Of a stretch of DNA of 64,000 nucleotides, positions 28,075 through 38,940 are shown piece after piece. The position numbers and the translations under genes are program-made. How positions within the stretch are numbered: the stretch's first letter is position 1; the number at the start of each line of letters is the position of its first letter. This DNA is from Methylocystis silviterrae (GTDB taxonomy: Bacteria > Pseudomonadota > Alphaproteobacteria > Rhizobiales > Beijerinckiaceae). The stretch lies in contig NZ_JABVWW010000012.1 in assembly GCF_013350005.1 (NCBI RefSeq), positions 1 through 64,000 of the forward strand. The letters run 5' to 3'. The notes below the pieces were generated by a model. That model was not told the origin of the DNA. It was given only the letters and a program-made list of their open reading frames with translations, and made no database searches.

Positions 28075-29025
28075 TCAGGAGGCGGTCACCGCCGCCAAAT
28101 AGCCTGCGTAGACGGCGAGCAGCGCAACGCCGCGCCACGGATGGTAGACGCCGCTGCGCGGCGGATAAACCAGCGCGAGCGCGATCAAGCCGGCGATGAG
28201 AGCCGGCGCCGCCTCCAATTCGGATGTTTGGATCGGCGCAATCGCGCCGGCCACCCCGATGATGAACAGGCCGTTGAAGATATTGCTTCCGAGCAGGGCG
28301 CCAAAGCCGACGTCGTCTTGTCGGCGAATGCGCGCCATCAACGCGGTGGCGAGTTCGGGCGTCGAGGTGCCCACCGCGACCAGAGTCGCGCCGACGATGA
28401 AATCGCTCAGCCCAAATCGCCTGGCGATTTCACTTGCGCCAAAGACAATGAGACTTCCGGCGGCAATCAGTAGTCCGAGTCCGATGGAGGTCTCGACAAG
28501 AGCGCGCATGAAGCCTGAAGACGTCTCCTGCAGCGCCGGGGCTAAGCGCCGTTCCTCGAGCGCCCCCAGTGTGACTCTCACGAACCACAGCGCGAAACCG
28601 CCCAAGAGGATTGCGGCGTCCAGACGAGACAGTGATCCATTGATCAGCATGACGCTGAGCGCCACAGGCGCCGCAACGGCGACGGCAAAATTTCGGGTCA
28701 CCTGGGCGCGGATTATGGCGAGCGGCCCGAACAGCAACGCGACGCCGAAGATCAGCGCCAAATTAGCGACATTGCTGCCGAGCGCGTCGCCCAAGGAGAT
28801 TTCCGGCTCTCCCGCCAGCGCCGACTGGATGGCGACGGTCAGCTCCGGGCTTGATGTGGCGAAAGCGGCGACGGTCGCGGCGATGACGCTGGGCGCAACG
28901 CGGGCGGCGCAGGCGATCCCGACTGTGCCGCGCACGAACAGTTCGCCGCCGCCCGTGGCGCAGAGCAGACCCAGCGCCAGCGCCAGATAGGGGATCGCGG
29001 TCGAAATCGAATCCGCCGACGGCAA
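28075..29025 (-). CDS. CaCA-family Ca2+/Na+ (cation) exchanger, YrbG-like
   Basis: 316 residues and about ten spans in two inverted halves. The alpha repeats are APSVIAATVAAFATSSPEL and VGATLVAVGTSTPELATAL, each with the conserved Pro-Glu; GSNIFNGLFIIG follows the second. Its stop lies 2 bp beyond asd's stop on the other strand. Inner membrane. Ion specificity cannot be read from the sequence. Confidence 0.85.
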   Translation of the reverse strand: MPSADSISTAIPYLALALGLLCATGGGELFVRGTVGIACAARVAPSVIAATVAAFATSSPELTVAIQSALAGEPEISLGDALGSNVANLALIFGVALLFGPLAIIRAQVTRNFAVAVAAPVALSVMLINGSLSRLDAAILLGGFALWFVRVTLGALEERRLAPALQETSSGFMRALVETSIGLGLLIAAGSLIVFGASEIARRFGLSDFIVGATLVAVGTSTPELATALMARIRRQDDVGFGALLGSNIFNGLFIIGVAGAIAPIQTSELEAAPALIAGLIALALVYPPRSGVYHPWRGVALLAVYAGYLAAVTAS

Positions 29026-29029
29026 CGGC

Positions 29030-29944
29030 TTATTTGTTGATCTTGAACAGCGTCGGATCCGGCACTTTCGCCTGATCGATGTTGAAGACCGAGATCAAGG
29101 TCTCATAGCCTTGCGGGTCCTTCACCTGCCACTGCTTCAATTTGAAGGTCTTGGGGTCGAAGATCAAACGCACGTGCGACGTGCCGCCGAAGGTCGCCTT
29201 GTCCTCGATAGCGATGGTGACGCCGGAATCATCGATCTTCACATCCTCGAGTGTGACGTCCTTTTCGAGGTCGATCTTATCCTTCATCAAGAATTTGAGC
29301 GGCGTCTGGGTGATGAAGTAGAGATCCTGCGTGTTGAGCTTGCGGTCGCGCACCGCGACCTGGGCGCCATCGGCGACGACCTCCATCGTCGCCGGCTGGG
29401 CATATTCGAAGCGAACGCGTCCGGCGCGCTGAACGTGTAGCCTGCCTTCCGAACGTTTGCCGTCGCCGCCGATCTGCACAAAATCGGCCGTCATCACCGG
29501 CGATGCGTTGAAAAAGGCGTTGGCGCGCTTGACCGCCTCGGCGCGGGTGAGCGGCTTCTCCGGCTCCGGCGCGGGCGCAGGCGCGATCGTGGCGGCGGCA
29601 GAGGCGGGGCCTTGGGCGGCTGGTTTGACGCCCTTCTTCCCGGCTGATGGGGGGTCTGCAGGCTTCGCCTCGCCGGGCCTGGCCGTCGCGGGCTTGACCG
29701 TCACGGGCTTGACCGTCTCGGGCTTGGCGTCGACGCTCTTCTCGTCCTCAGGCTTGACCTCAGCCGATTTGGACCTTGCTTCCGCGGGATTCGCCCCGGC
29801 TGGCTTCGTCTCCGCTGCTTTGCTCTCAACGGCCGCTGGAACGCTTTCCTGCGAGGGCTGCGGGGTGCGCGCGATAGTCGCAGCGGCGGCCGGGACGGCG
29901 AATGAAAGCGCGGCGAGCAGGGCGGCAAAGTGAACGTATGTCAC
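29030..29944 (-). CDS. LolA-family outer-membrane lipoprotein carrier with long low-complexity linker
   Basis: 304 residues: signal peptide (1-22), then about 110 residues rich in Lys, Pro, Ala and Glu with near-repeats of the type VKP-E/V/A-T and KPA, then a LolA domain from about residue 135. LolA-type segments include FNASPVMTADFVQIGGDG, GRVRFEYAQPATMEVVADG and RLIFDPKTFKLKQWQVKDPQG. LolA chaperones lipoproteins across the periplasm; this group is common in Hyphomicrobiales. The linker is unusual in length and could reach through peptidoglycan or bind it. The start is 4 bp before the stop of the CaCA gene's upstream limit and 70 bp from ftsK's stop. Confidence 0.82.
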   Translation of the reverse strand: MTYVHFAALLAALSFAVPAAAATIARTPQPSQESVPAAVESKAAETKPAGANPAEARSKSAEVKPEDEKSVDAKPETVKPVTVKPATARPGEAKPADPPSAGKKGVKPAAQGPASAAATIAPAPAPEPEKPLTRAEAVKRANAFFNASPVMTADFVQIGGDGKRSEGRLHVQRAGRVRFEYAQPATMEVVADGAQVAVRDRKLNTQDLYFITQTPLKFLMKDKIDLEKDVTLEDVKIDDSGVTIAIEDKATFGGTSHVRLIFDPKTFKLKQWQVKDPQGYETLISVFNIDQAKVPDPTLFKINK

Positions 29945-30013
29945 GGCGGGTTCCGATTCTGGGAGCTGGTCGCCGTCTTCCTAGCATAAGTTGGCGGAAA
30001 TGGGGGCGAAGCC

Positions 30014-32491
30014 TTACTCCGCCGCCTCGATATCGAAGGCGCCGCGATCGATGCCGCCGCCGACGAGAATTTCGCGCTTTCCGGCGTGGTTAGGCGCGGA
30101 GACGACGCCTTCCTGCTCCATGCGCTCGACGAGCGAAGCCGCCTTGTTGTAGCCGACCGAGAGGCGGCGCTGGATGTAGCTCGTCGAGCACTTCTTGTCG
30201 CGCAGCACGATATTGACGGCGCGATCGTAAAGGTCGCCGCCTTCTTCCGCGTCCATCGAGCCGGGCAGCGGCGTTTCGCCGTCTTCGCCAACATCGTCCT
30301 CGGCGGTGATCGCGTCGAGATATTGCGGCGCGCCTTGCGTCTTCACATGGGCGACGATGTCCTCGACTTCGCGGTCGGACACGAAAGGCCCATGCACGCG
30401 CGAAATACGACCGCCGCCCGCCATGTAGAGCATGTCGCCCTGGCCGAGCAGCTGTTCGGCGCCCTGTTCGCCCAGAATCGTGCGGCTGTCGATCTTGGAG
30501 GTCACCTGGAAGGAGATGCGCGTCGGGAAATTCGCCTTGATCGTGCCGGTGATGACATCGACGGAGGGGCGTTGCGTCGCCATGATCAGATGGATGCCGG
30601 CGGCGCGCGCCATCTGCGCCAATCTCTGGATCGCGCCCTCGATGTCCTTGCCCGCGACGAGCATGAGATCCGCCATCTCGTCGACGATCACGACGATATA
30701 AGGCAGCGTGGAGAGCGTCATCTCCTCATGCTCGAAGATCGCCTCGCCGGTCTCGCGGTCGAAACCGGTCTGCACCGTGCGGGTGATCGTCTCGCCTTTG
30801 GCCTGCGCGTCGGCGACGCGGGCGTTGTAGCCGTCGATGTTGCGCACGCCGAGCTTCGACATTTTCTTGTAGCGATCCTCCATCTCGCGCACCGCCCATT
30901 TGAGCGCCACGACCGCCTTTTTCGGGTCGGTGACGACGGGCGTCAGCAGATGCGGAATGTTGTCGTAGACAGAGAGCTCCAGCATCTTCGGGTCGACCAT
31001 GATGAGCCGGCACTCTTCGGGCTTCAGCCGATAAAGCAGCGACAGGATCATGGTGTTGATCGCGACCGACTTGCCGGAGCCGGTGGTGCCGGCGACCAAG
31101 AGATGCGGCATGCGGGCCAGGTCGACGATCACCGGCTCGCCGCCGATCGTCTTGCCAAGCGCGATGGCGAGCTTGTGGTTAGAGCGGACGAAATCCTCGC
31201 AGGCGATGAGTTCGCGCAGATAGACCATCTCGCGACGCTGGTTCGGCAGTTCGATGCCGATGGCGTTGCGCCCTGACACGACGGCGACGCGGGCGGAGAT
31301 GGCGGACATCGAGCGGGCGATGTCGTCGGCGAGGCCGATGACCCGCGAACTCTTGATGCCGGGCGCGGGCTCCAGTTCATAGAGCGTGACCACGGGCCCG
31401 GGGCGGACATTGATGATGTCGCCCTTGACGGAAAAGTCCTCGAGCACGCCCTCGAGCAGACGCGCGTTGTGCTCGAGCGCCTCCTGCGGGAGCTTGACGC
31501 CGCTCGGCTGTTTCTTCGGCTCGGCAAGAAGGCCAAGGGGCGGCGTCTCATAGCGCGTATTGAAGCGGGGCTGCGCGGCGCGGGCGGGCGCACGCGTCCT
31601 GCGGGGCGCAGGGGGAGGAGCGGCCGCGGGCGCATAGGGCTCCTCATCGAGATCTTGGGGTCCCGGCGACGCGAAGGCAGGGTAAAGGTCCAGGTCCTCG
31701 AAGGTCGGCTCGACGCGCGGATAGCGCGGCGGCGGCGGCCGGTCCGTCGTCGCGGCGCGGCGCCTGAGCCTCCCGGCGGCGCGCAGCATCCAGGCTTTCG
31801 ACGCCAGTCCAAGATGAATGAGCGCGCCGAGCGAGATCAATGCGACGCCAGGCTCGCCGCCGGCGTCGTCGTCATCATCGGCGCCCGGACGAATCTTCGC
31901 GTCATCTTCAGAGGACCGGCTGCGCATATCCGCTTCGGACTCGAAGCCCAGCCCGGCTGCGCCGGTCACGGAGAGGATCGCGACGAGAGCGGCGCCGACG
32001 CCGAAGAGCGCGGTCAGGACGCCCGAGCCGGCAAAGATCAACCGCGGAACAGTAAGGATGGCGTCGCCGGCGACGCCGCCGAGGCCGGTGGGCAACGGCC
32101 AGCGCTCGGTCGCGGGCAGAAGCGACGCGGTCGCTGCGGTTGCGAAAACGCCGAGGACACAGAGTCCGACGCGCAGCATCATGCGGCCGATCCGGCGACG
32201 TCGCATGAGACGCAATCCCTGGGTCGCGATCGGCACGATGGCGGCGATGGCGCCGAAGCCGACGAGTTGCATCAACAGATCGGAGACGATCGCGCCCGGT
32301 CCGCCGAGCAGATTGCGGACGTGGCCCGAGGTCGCGTGGTTGAGCGAAGGATCGCGGGCGGACCAGCTGACGAGCGCCAGTGTGAGCGCGCCGGCGCCCA
32401 CGAGCAAGGCGGCGCCCAGGATTTCCGCCAGCCTGCGCGCCGCAAACTCGCGAAGCTGCTCGGTAAAATGGCTCCTTGCATGGCTACGCAT
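30014..32491 (-). CDS. ftsK: DNA translocase FtsK
   Basis: 825 residues from ATG 32491; an in-frame ATG at 32635 would add 48 basic residues of doubtful value, so the start is not certain. Four or so N-terminal membrane spans, a Pro/Ala-rich linker, then the RecA-like motor with Walker [14 protein letters not shown] and [13 protein letters not shown], and the C-terminal gamma winged helix ([18 protein letters not shown]) that reads KOPS. It pumps chromosome DNA at the septum and activates XerCD. Confidence 0.95.
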   Translation of the reverse strand: MRSHARSHFTEQLREFAARRLAEILGAALLVGAGALTLALVSWSARDPSLNHATSGHVRNLLGGPGAIVSDLLMQLVGFGAIAAIVPIATQGLRLMRRRRIGRMMLRVGLCVLGVFATAATASLLPATERWPLPTGLGGVAGDAILTVPRLIFAGSGVLTALFGVGAALVAILSVTGAAGLGFESEADMRSRSSEDDAKIRPGADDDDDAGGEPGVALISLGALIHLGLASKAWMLRAAGRLRRRAATTDRPPPPRYPRVEPTFEDLDLYPAFASPGPQDLDEEPYAPAAAPPPAPRRTRAPARAAQPRFNTRYETPPLGLLAEPKKQPSGVKLPQEALEHNARLLEGVLEDFSVKGDIINVRPGPVVTLYELEPAPGIKSSRVIGLADDIARSMSAISARVAVVSGRNAIGIELPNQRREMVYLRELIACEDFVRSNHKLAIALGKTIGGEPVIVDLARMPHLLVAGTTGSGKSVAINTMILSLLYRLKPEECRLIMVDPKMLELSVYDNIPHLLTPVVTDPKKAVVALKWAVREMEDRYKKMSKLGVRNIDGYNARVADAQAKGETITRTVQTGFDRETGEAIFEHEEMTLSTLPYIVVIVDEMADLMLVAGKDIEGAIQRLAQMARAAGIHLIMATQRPSVDVITGTIKANFPTRISFQVTSKIDSRTILGEQGAEQLLGQGDMLYMAGGGRISRVHGPFVSDREVEDIVAHVKTQGAPQYLDAITAEDDVGEDGETPLPGSMDAEEGGDLYDRAVNIVLRDKKCSTSYIQRRLSVGYNKAASLVERMEQEGVVSAPNHAGKREILVGGGIDRGAFDIEAAE

Positions 32492-32573
32492 ATGAGGAGA
32501 AGCCTCGCTTGATCGCAGCGCCGCCAACGGCGCGCGGATGCGGGCAGCGTAAAAAATCTCGGTTAAGGTGCGC

Positions 32574-33419
32574 TTAAGCCCGGTTCTCCGGGTTCTTGCC
32601 GCCCGCCGCGACTGTCTGATTGAGCTCGGCGCCATAAATGAAGATCGCCGCCAGCATCTGAAGAAATACGATGGCGATCACGATCGAGGCGAGGCCGGCG
32701 TACATCGAAATATAACTGCTGGCGTATCGCGCAAGATAGGCGCCGAAGCCGACGCCGAGCGCGAGCGACGCGATGAGCGTCAGCGCGATGCCGGGCGCGA
32801 TGAGCTTGAAGCTGCGCCGTTCCGCAGGCAAGAACTTATGAGCGGCGAAAAGCGCAATCGCCAATAGGCCGGTGGTGACGCCATAGCGCACAGTTTGGAA
32901 GAGTGGCTCAAGATCATGGGCGATGAGCGGCGCATATCGTTCCGCAATCGTCCACGCGAGCGGCCCCAGCACGAGCAGAACGGCGACGGCGAGAAGCGCC
33001 GCCGCGCCGAGGAAGACGTAAAGAATTGATTCCAGACGTGAGAGCCACCAGGAGCGCGTTTCCTTGACGTCATAGGCGCGGTTCAGGGCGACGCGAAGCG
33101 CCTCGACTCCGCTCGAGGCGAAATAGATGGCGAAGACCGCGCCCAGGGTCAGCAGTCCGCCGCGCGGCTGCGTCAGCACATTGCTTATTTGGTCCGAAAT
33201 AGGCCCGGCCACGCTCGCCGGCCATGTTTCGAAGAGGAGTTTTCTCGCGGCTTCCGCTTCGCCCCGCAGGCCGAAAAAGCCCGCAAGCGCCGTCAGAAAG
33301 ATGAGGAACGGAAAGAGCGAGGTCAGGATGGATAGCGCAATATAGCTCGCGATCGCCCAACCATCGTCGCGGTTAAACTTGAGATAGGCGTCATAAAGGT
33401 GCCGAAAAAATTTTCGCAT
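32574..33419 (-). CDS. YihY/BrkB-family inner-membrane protein
   Basis: 281 residues, six spans. Family signatures: [21 protein letters not shown] at the start, [39 protein letters not shown] and [10 protein letters not shown] near the end. The annotation 'ribonuclease BN' found for this family is historical and wrong; the function is unknown. It is 82 bp upstream of ftsK on the same strand. Confidence 0.88.
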   Translation of the reverse strand: MRKFFRHLYDAYLKFNRDDGWAIASYIALSILTSLFPFLIFLTALAGFFGLRGEAEAARKLLFETWPASVAGPISDQISNVLTQPRGGLLTLGAVFAIYFASSGVEALRVALNRAYDVKETRSWWLSRLESILYVFLGAAALLAVAVLLVLGPLAWTIAERYAPLIAHDLEPLFQTVRYGVTTGLLAIALFAAHKFLPAERRSFKLIAPGIALTLIASLALGVGFGAYLARYASSYISMYAGLASIVIAIVFLQMLAAIFIYGAELNQTVAAGGKNPENRA

Positions 33420-33481
33420 GCCAGCCCATGATAGCGTGCCGACCGGGAATGGCGATGGCGCAAAAGGGAGTGAATCCGTCG

Positions 33482-33894
33482 ATGAGAAGCTTTCGTTTAC
33501 CGCGCGCCGCCGCCATCAGCGCGGCTTTTGTCGTTCTGGCGCATTCGACGAGCTGGGCGCTCGCGAAGGACTGCGACGGTCGCGGCTCTCAGACTGACCT
33601 CAATCTGTGCGCGGGAGAGAATTTCAAACAGGCCGACGCGAAACTCAACGCCGTCTACGCCAAGTTGCTGAAAAAGATCAGCGCGGCGGGCCAGTCAAAA
33701 TTACGGGAGGCGCAAAAATCCTGGATCGCCTACCGGGATGCGCAATGCGCCTTTGAGACGCCGGGACGATCGGCGGCAGCATTCACAGCATGGTCGTGGC
33801 GCAATGTCTCGCGGATGTGACCGAGCAGCAGACGAAACGGTTGCAGCATCAGCTCACCTGCGAAGAAGGCGACGTCTCCTGCGGCGGTCAGTAG
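33482..33894 (+). pseudogene. LprI/DUF1311-like secreted protein, frameshifted
   Basis: The frame starting at ATG 33482 has a signal peptide and the lysozyme-inhibitor-like pattern: DCDGRGSQTDLNLCAGENF, AYAKLL, SWIAYRDAQCAFETPG. At about 33763-33770 the family match jumps by one base into another frame, which continues GGSIHSMVVAQCLADVTEQQ and then ...LTCEEGDVSCGGQ, ending TAG at 33892. One inserted base after CCGGG would restore P-G-T-I-G-G and a 137-residue protein with all expected cysteines. In the actual frame the protein ends early at 33820 with SWRNVSRM. Either a recent pseudogene or a one-base sequence error. Confidence 0.8.
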
Positions 33895-33922
33895 CGCGCT
33901 GTTCACGGGCGTTCGACTGGCG

Positions 33923-35908
33923 CTACTCGCGCTGAAAATGCTCATAGACGAGCCGCGCCGTCGTCTTGTTGACGCCGGGCACCTTCTCCAGATCCGAAAG
34001 CGCGGCTTTCGAGACAGCCTTCGCCGACCCGAACGCCAGGAGCAGCGCGCGTTTGCGTGACGGTCCGACGCCGGCGATCTCGTCGAGTGGATTCTTGGTG
34101 AATTCCTTCTTGCGCCGCGCGCGATGCGTGCCGATCGCGAAACGATGCGCTTCGTCGCGCAGGCGCTGCACAAAGTAGAGCGCCGGATCGTGCGGCGGCA
34201 GGCGAAACGGCTCGCGACCTTCGACGAAGAATGTTTCGCGCCCGGCGTTGCGGTCGGCGCCCTTGGCGATCGACGCGATCGCCACCCCTTCGACTCCGAG
34301 CTCGCGCAAGACGTCGCGCGCGACGTCGAATTGGCCGCGCCCGCCGTCGATCAGGATGAGATCTGGCTTTGCCGGAAAAGCGTCGCACTCCTGGTCCTTT
34401 TCGCCTTCCTTTGCGAGCCGCGCAAACCGGCGCGTCAGCACCTCGCGCATCATGCCGAAGTCGTCCCCCGGCGTGATCTCCGCGCTTCTGATGTTGAACG
34501 TGCGGTAGTGGGCTTTCATGAATCCGGCGGGGCCCGCGACGATCATCGCGCCGATCGCCTGCGCGCCGCCGATGTGGGAATTGTCGTAGACTTCGATGCG
34601 TCGTGGCGTCGCGGCCAGACCGAAGGCCTGGCCAAGCGCCACGAGCAGGCGCTGCTGGCTTGCGTCTTCGGCGAGCTTGCGCCCGAGCGCCTGCCGCGCG
34701 TTCTGAAGCGCGTGGTCCACGAGTTCGCGCTTCTCGCCGCGCTGCGGCGCGAGCACTTCGACCCGGCGGCCAAGCCGCGCGGTTAAGGCTTCTTCAAGCA
34801 GCGCGCCGTCCTCGATCGGATGGGAGAGAAAGACGCAGCGCGCCGAAGGGTGCTCCTGATAGAACTGCGCGAGAAAGGCGTCGAGGACTTCGGATTCGGA
34901 CAGCGTCGCGTCGGCGCGGGGGAAGTAGGAGCGATTGCCCCAGTTCTGATAGGCGCGAAAGAAGAACGCTTCGACGCAGAAGCGTCCGGCGTCCTTGGCG
35001 ATGGCAAAGACGTCGGCTTCTTCAACGCTGCGCGGATTGATCCCCTGCGCGCCCTGAACCGCCGAGAGCGCCGAGATGCGGTCGCGCAGTCGCGCCGCGC
35101 GCTCAAACTCCAGTCGCTCGGAGGCTTCGGTCATTTCGCGCGCCAGCTGTTCGCGGACGTTGCGACTTTTGCCAGAGAGGAAATCCCGCGCCTCTCGCAC
35201 GAGCTCGGCGTAATCCTCCATGGAGATTTCGCCGGTGCACGGGCCCGAACAGCGTTTGATCTGATAGAGCAGGCACGGACGCGTGCGATTGTCGAAGAAG
35301 CTCTGCGCGCAGGACCGCAGAAGAAAAGCGCGCTCCAGCGCATTCAGCGCCCGATTGACCGCCCAGACGCTGGCGAAGGGACCGAAATAGTCTCCCTTGC
35401 GCGCGCGGGCGCCCCGGTGCTTCAGGATCTGCGGCGCATCATGATCCTTGGCGATCAAAATGTAGGGGAAGGACTTGTCGTCGCGCATCAGCACGTTGAA
35501 GCGCGGCTTCATCTGCTTGATGAGATTGGCTTCCAAGAGCAGCGCGTCGGTTTCGGTCTCGACCGAGATGAACACCATCGTCGTCGTCGCCGAGATCATC
35601 CGCGCAATGCGGTTCACATGACCTGCGAGGCGCGTATAGCTCGCGACGCGCTTGCGCACGTTTTTCGCCTTGCCGACGTAGAGCACCTCGCCACTTTCGG
35701 CGATCATGCGATAGACGCCGGGCCCGTTCGGCGCGTGCCGCCAATGCTTCTTGATGACGTCGACGCCGCGCTTGACGCTTTCGGGCGTCTCGGGCGTCTC
35801 GGCTCCCGGATCGCACGGCTCCGCCTCTGCCTCGGCCGTGGCGTCGGGCGCGTCAAAAACGTCGTCTTCTTCAGGGGGAAGATCGCGCGGATTTGCGGGG
35901 GCGGTCAT
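33923..35908 (-). CDS. uvrC: Excinuclease ABC subunit C
   Basis: 661 residues. GIY-YIG nuclease domain ([20 protein letters not shown]) makes the 3' incision, the UVR motif region binds UvrB, the RNase H-like domain with [15 protein letters not shown] and [10 protein letters not shown] makes the 5' incision, and helix-hairpin-helix motifs end the protein ([34 protein letters not shown]). An acidic N-terminal extension of about 45 residues precedes the GIY-YIG domain. Confidence 0.96.
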   Translation of the reverse strand: MTAPANPRDLPPEEDDVFDAPDATAEAEAEPCDPGAETPETPESVKRGVDVIKKHWRHAPNGPGVYRMIAESGEVLYVGKAKNVRKRVASYTRLAGHVNRIARMISATTTMVFISVETETDALLLEANLIKQMKPRFNVLMRDDKSFPYILIAKDHDAPQILKHRGARARKGDYFGPFASVWAVNRALNALERAFLLRSCAQSFFDNRTRPCLLYQIKRCSGPCTGEISMEDYAELVREARDFLSGKSRNVREQLAREMTEASERLEFERAARLRDRISALSAVQGAQGINPRSVEEADVFAIAKDAGRFCVEAFFFRAYQNWGNRSYFPRADATLSESEVLDAFLAQFYQEHPSARCVFLSHPIEDGALLEEALTARLGRRVEVLAPQRGEKRELVDHALQNARQALGRKLAEDASQQRLLVALGQAFGLAATPRRIEVYDNSHIGGAQAIGAMIVAGPAGFMKAHYRTFNIRSAEITPGDDFGMMREVLTRRFARLAKEGEKDQECDAFPAKPDLILIDGGRGQFDVARDVLRELGVEGVAIASIAKGADRNAGRETFFVEGREPFRLPPHDPALYFVQRLRDEAHRFAIGTHRARRKKEFTKNPLDEIAGVGPSRKRALLLAFGSAKAVSKAALSDLEKVPGVNKTTARLVYEHFQRE

Positions 35909-36087
35909 TCACCTAGATCTATTCGCCGCCGGCCGCGATGGAAAGACTCGCTGGAGGCGACCGCCCGGACCAAAGAGCTGTGTAGAACCTCGACCCCGCG
36001 CGCATTTCCCCGGCGCGCCGCCTTGCGCCCGCCTGACCGTCTGGCCACAGTCCCGCAAAGCTTGGGCTGCGACGATCAGGGGACGGC

Positions 36088-37197
36088 ATGCAGGCGGCGA
36101 GGATCACCGTTGGCGCGGTCCTGTTTCCGGCGCTGGCGCTGGGGCTGGCCGGCGTTTTTCTATTTGGCGAGCGCTGGATCTCGCAAATTCCGGCGTCCAT
36201 CAATTTCGTTCCGCCGACTCTCGCGGCGGTATTGTTGATCGGGGCCGTCTTCGCCGCCTTGCAGCACGCCGAAATTCTCGGCGCCAAGACCGGCGAACCC
36301 TATGGGACGCTTGTGCTCACCATCGCCGTGACAATTATCGAGGTCGCGATCATGGCCTCGATGATCGAATATGGCGAAGAGGATCCGACCGAAGCGCGCG
36401 AGGCGGTTTTCTCCGCGATCATCATCGTTTGCAACGGCCTTGTCGGGCTCTGCCTTCTGCTCGGCGGCTTCCGTCACCACGAGCAGGAACTCCAGCCGAT
36501 GGCGACGAGCGCCTATCTGGCCATCCTCATCGCGCTTTCCGTTCTTACGCTCATTCTGCCCGATTATACGACGTCGAGCTACGGACCTACTCTGTCTACG
36601 ATTCAGCTCATTTTCGTCAGCTTCCTGTCGGTGCTGCTCTATGGCGCGTTTCTCTTCATTCAGACGGTGCGGCATCGATCCTACTTTATCGACGTGCATG
36701 TCGCCGCCGTGGGCCACGGCGAGGCGAAGCCTTCGCGCGCGGCAGCGATATTCGCAGTTGTGGGACTGGGCGCCAGCCTGCTTGGCGTCTCGCTTCTCGC
36801 GGAGCGTGTCATTCCCGGTCTTGAAGAGGCGCTTCGCTGGGGGGGCGTCGACGACGTGAACCGGGTGACCGGCGCGGCTGTGGCGATGTTGGTCCTGCTC
36901 CCCGAATCGCTGAACTCGATCCGCGCGGCGACGCGCAACGCGCTTCAGACAAGCCTCAACGGCGCGCTCGGTTCTGTCGTCGCAACGATCGGGCTCACCG
37001 TTCCCGCCGTGGCGCTGCTGAGCGTCGCGACGAACCGGGAGATCGTCTTCGGTCTCGAAAAACGCGACACCGTCTTGCTGCTGCTGACATTGCTGCTCAG
37101 CGTTGTGAGCTTCGGCGCCGGCCGCACGAATCTCATGACCGGGCTGGTGCATCTCGTCGTTTTCGCGACATATATTTTTCTTTTGTTCGTGCCCTAA
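36088..37197 (+). CDS. ChaA-like cation/proton antiporter (CaCA superfamily)
   Basis: 369 residues, eleven spans. The first alpha repeat is GEPYGTLVLTIAVTIIEVAIM and the second AVAMLVLLPESLNSIRAA. An acidic segment MIEYGEEDPTEAREAV links the first half. It matches ChaA-type Na+(Ca2+, K+)/H+ antiporters ('y4hA'-type ionic transporters). Divergent from uvrC with a 179-bp gap holding no gene. Confidence 0.85.
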   Translation: MQAARITVGAVLFPALALGLAGVFLFGERWISQIPASINFVPPTLAAVLLIGAVFAALQHAEILGAKTGEPYGTLVLTIAVTIIEVAIMASMIEYGEEDPTEAREAVFSAIIIVCNGLVGLCLLLGGFRHHEQELQPMATSAYLAILIALSVLTLILPDYTTSSYGPTLSTIQLIFVSFLSVLLYGAFLFIQTVRHRSYFIDVHVAAVGHGEAKPSRAAAIFAVVGLGASLLGVSLLAERVIPGLEEALRWGGVDDVNRVTGAAVAMLVLLPESLNSIRAATRNALQTSLNGALGSVVATIGLTVPAVALLSVATNREIVFGLEKRDTVLLLLTLLLSVVSFGAGRTNLMTGLVHLVVFATYIFLLFVP

Positions 37198-37217
37198 ACT
37201 TCAGACAAAGAGCGCCA

Positions 37218-37862
37218 ATGAACGACGACAATCCGATCTTGTATTACGCGCCGCGCACGCGGGCCTCGGGCGTGCTGACCCTGCTTGAGGAACTCGACGT
37301 TCCCTACGAACTGCGCGTGTTGAATTTCCAGCTTGGCGAACAACGCAAGCCGGAATATCTCGCGGTCAATCCGCTCGGAAAGGTGCCGGCCATCGTTCAC
37401 AAGGGCGCGCTTGTGACGGAACTCGGCGCGATTTTCATCTATCTTGCCGACGCTTTTCCGCAGAAGGGCCTCGCGCCAGCCATTGGCGACGCCTTGCGCG
37501 GGCCTTATCTGCGCTGGCTCGTGTTCTACGGGTCGGCGTTCGAGCCTGCGATCGTCGATCGGTCGATGAAGCGCGAGCCGGCGCCTGCAAGCAGAAGTCC
37601 CTACGGCGATTTCGATGGCGTCATGGCGCTGATCAACACGCAATTGGCGAGGGGCCCGTATCTCTTCGGCGAGCGCTTTACCGCTGCCGATATTTTGTGG
37701 GGAGCTGCCTTGCGGTGGACAGTCGGTTTTGGCCTTGTTCCCGAAAGCGCGCACATCTGCGCATATGTCGAGCGCGTGACGTCGCGTCCATGCTTTGCGC
37801 GCGTCGCGCAGACCGACGAAGAGCTGCTCAAGATACATGAAGCGGCGGCGGCGAGTCGATGA
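37218..37862 (+). CDS. Glutathione S-transferase family protein
   Basis: 214 residues. N-terminal thioredoxin fold starts ILYYAPRTRASGVLTLLEEL and includes NPLGKVPAIVHKGALVTELGAI (cis-Pro and the Glu-Ser/Glu-Leu glutathione site). The helical C-domain has GPYLFGERFTAADILWGAAL. Cytoplasmic; substrate unknown. It begins 20 bp after the antiporter gene and may be co-transcribed. Confidence 0.9.
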   Translation: MNDDNPILYYAPRTRASGVLTLLEELDVPYELRVLNFQLGEQRKPEYLAVNPLGKVPAIVHKGALVTELGAIFIYLADAFPQKGLAPAIGDALRGPYLRWLVFYGSAFEPAIVDRSMKREPAPASRSPYGDFDGVMALINTQLARGPYLFGERFTAADILWGAALRWTVGFGLVPESAHICAYVERVTSRPCFARVAQTDEELLKIHEAAAASR

Positions 37863-37915
37863 GACGTCGGCCAAAAGGGGTGAAGGATAACGCGCGTGAC
37901 GTTTGCGTTTTTTCC

Positions 37916-38584
37916 TCACCAGTCGATCGGCGTTTGGCCGTGCGCGATCAGGTAATCGTTCGCCTTTGAAAAATGCTTGGAGCCGAAAAAACCATTGTTG
38001 GCCGAAAGCGGCGACGGATGCGCGCATTCAAGCACGAGATGTTTGCGCCGATCGATCCCGGCGCCCTTGCGCCGGGCGTAGGCGCCCCACAGCATGAAGA
38101 CGACGGCTTGGCGTTCTCGCGATAGCGTGTGAATGGCGGCGTCGGTGAATTGCTCCCAGCCCTTATTCTGATGTGAGCCGGCGGCGTTCTCGCGCACGGT
38201 GAGCGTGGCGTTGAGGAGCAGCACGCCTTGTCGCGCCCAACGCAAAAGATCGGGATCGCGCGAAACCGGACGGCCGAGATCGGCTTCGATTTCCTTGAAG
38301 ATGTTCTGGAGCGAGGGCGGCGGCGGCGTAGTCGCGCCGACGGCGAAGCAAAGGCCGCAGGCCTGCCCGGCGCCGTGATAGGGGTCTTGCCCGAGAATGA
38401 CGACTTTCACCTTGTGGAACGGACATTCGTCGAAGGCGCGAAAAATCTGCGACGCCGGCGGATAGATCCGGCCTGCGACATATTCGCCGCGAACAAATTC
38501 CCGCAGCGCGCGGAAATAGGGCTGGTCGAATTCCGCAGCGAGATGTTTGCGCCAGCTTTCTTCGAGACGGACGGGTTTGGTCAT
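37916..38584 (-). CDS. ung: Uracil-DNA glycosylase, family 1
   Basis: 222 residues. Catalytic Asp67 and water-binding motif in GQDPYHGAGQACGLCFAV; LLLNATLTVRENAAGSHQNKGW is the middle signature, and HPSPLSANNGFFG the minor-groove loop with the second catalytic His. Removes uracil from DNA. Its start overlaps the hepT-like stop by 4 bp, so it appears to be translated with the mntA-hepT pair. Confidence 0.96.
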   Translation of the reverse strand: MTKPVRLEESWRKHLAAEFDQPYFRALREFVRGEYVAGRIYPPASQIFRAFDECPFHKVKVVILGQDPYHGAGQACGLCFAVGATTPPPPSLQNIFKEIEADLGRPVSRDPDLLRWARQGVLLLNATLTVRENAAGSHQNKGWEQFTDAAIHTLSRERQAVVFMLWGAYARRKGAGIDRRKHLVLECAHPSPLSANNGFFGSKHFSKANDYLIAHGQTPIDW

Positions 38585-38940
38585 TTTGAAGGGCCGGTCG
38601 TATCGAATTTATTCCGAATGTGCGCAATCGCCTCTTTGAGTTTCGGCAATTCATCGACCACCACATTCCATATGATTTGATCGGATAGTCCTTGATATTC
38701 GTGACGCAATACATTGCCGATAGCGCGAACGCTCCGCCATGGGATGTTTGGCTGCGTCGCCTTCACTTCGTCTGGAATTGCGCGGCTTGCTTCAGAAATG
38801 ATCTCGATTGCGCGTTGGATCGCATGGCGCAGAAGCCATTGCCGCTGATAGTCGGCCAGGTTCTTTCCGCGCGTGGCGTCCTCGATGCCGGCTATGGCGT
38901 CCAAAATATCGTCGACGGCGTGGAGGAATTCGCGAGCCAT
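38581..38940 (-). CDS. hepT: HepT-like toxin (DUF86), probable RNase/target of AMPylation
   Basis: 119 residues, mostly helical. The family active motif is present as RAIGNVLRHEY (Arg72, Arg79, His80, Tyr82), in the GN-LRHxY variant. In the HepT/MntA systems the antitoxin nucleotidyltransferase adds AMP to the Tyr of this motif and silences the toxin. The antitoxin gene is immediately upstream and overlaps by one base. The downstream ung gene overlaps by 4 bp. Confidence 0.87.
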   Translation of the reverse strand: MAREFLHAVDDILDAIAGIEDATRGKNLADYQRQWLLRHAIQRAIEIISEASRAIPDEVKATQPNIPWRSVRAIGNVLRHEYQGLSDQIIWNVVVDELPKLKEAIAHIRNKFDTTGPSK

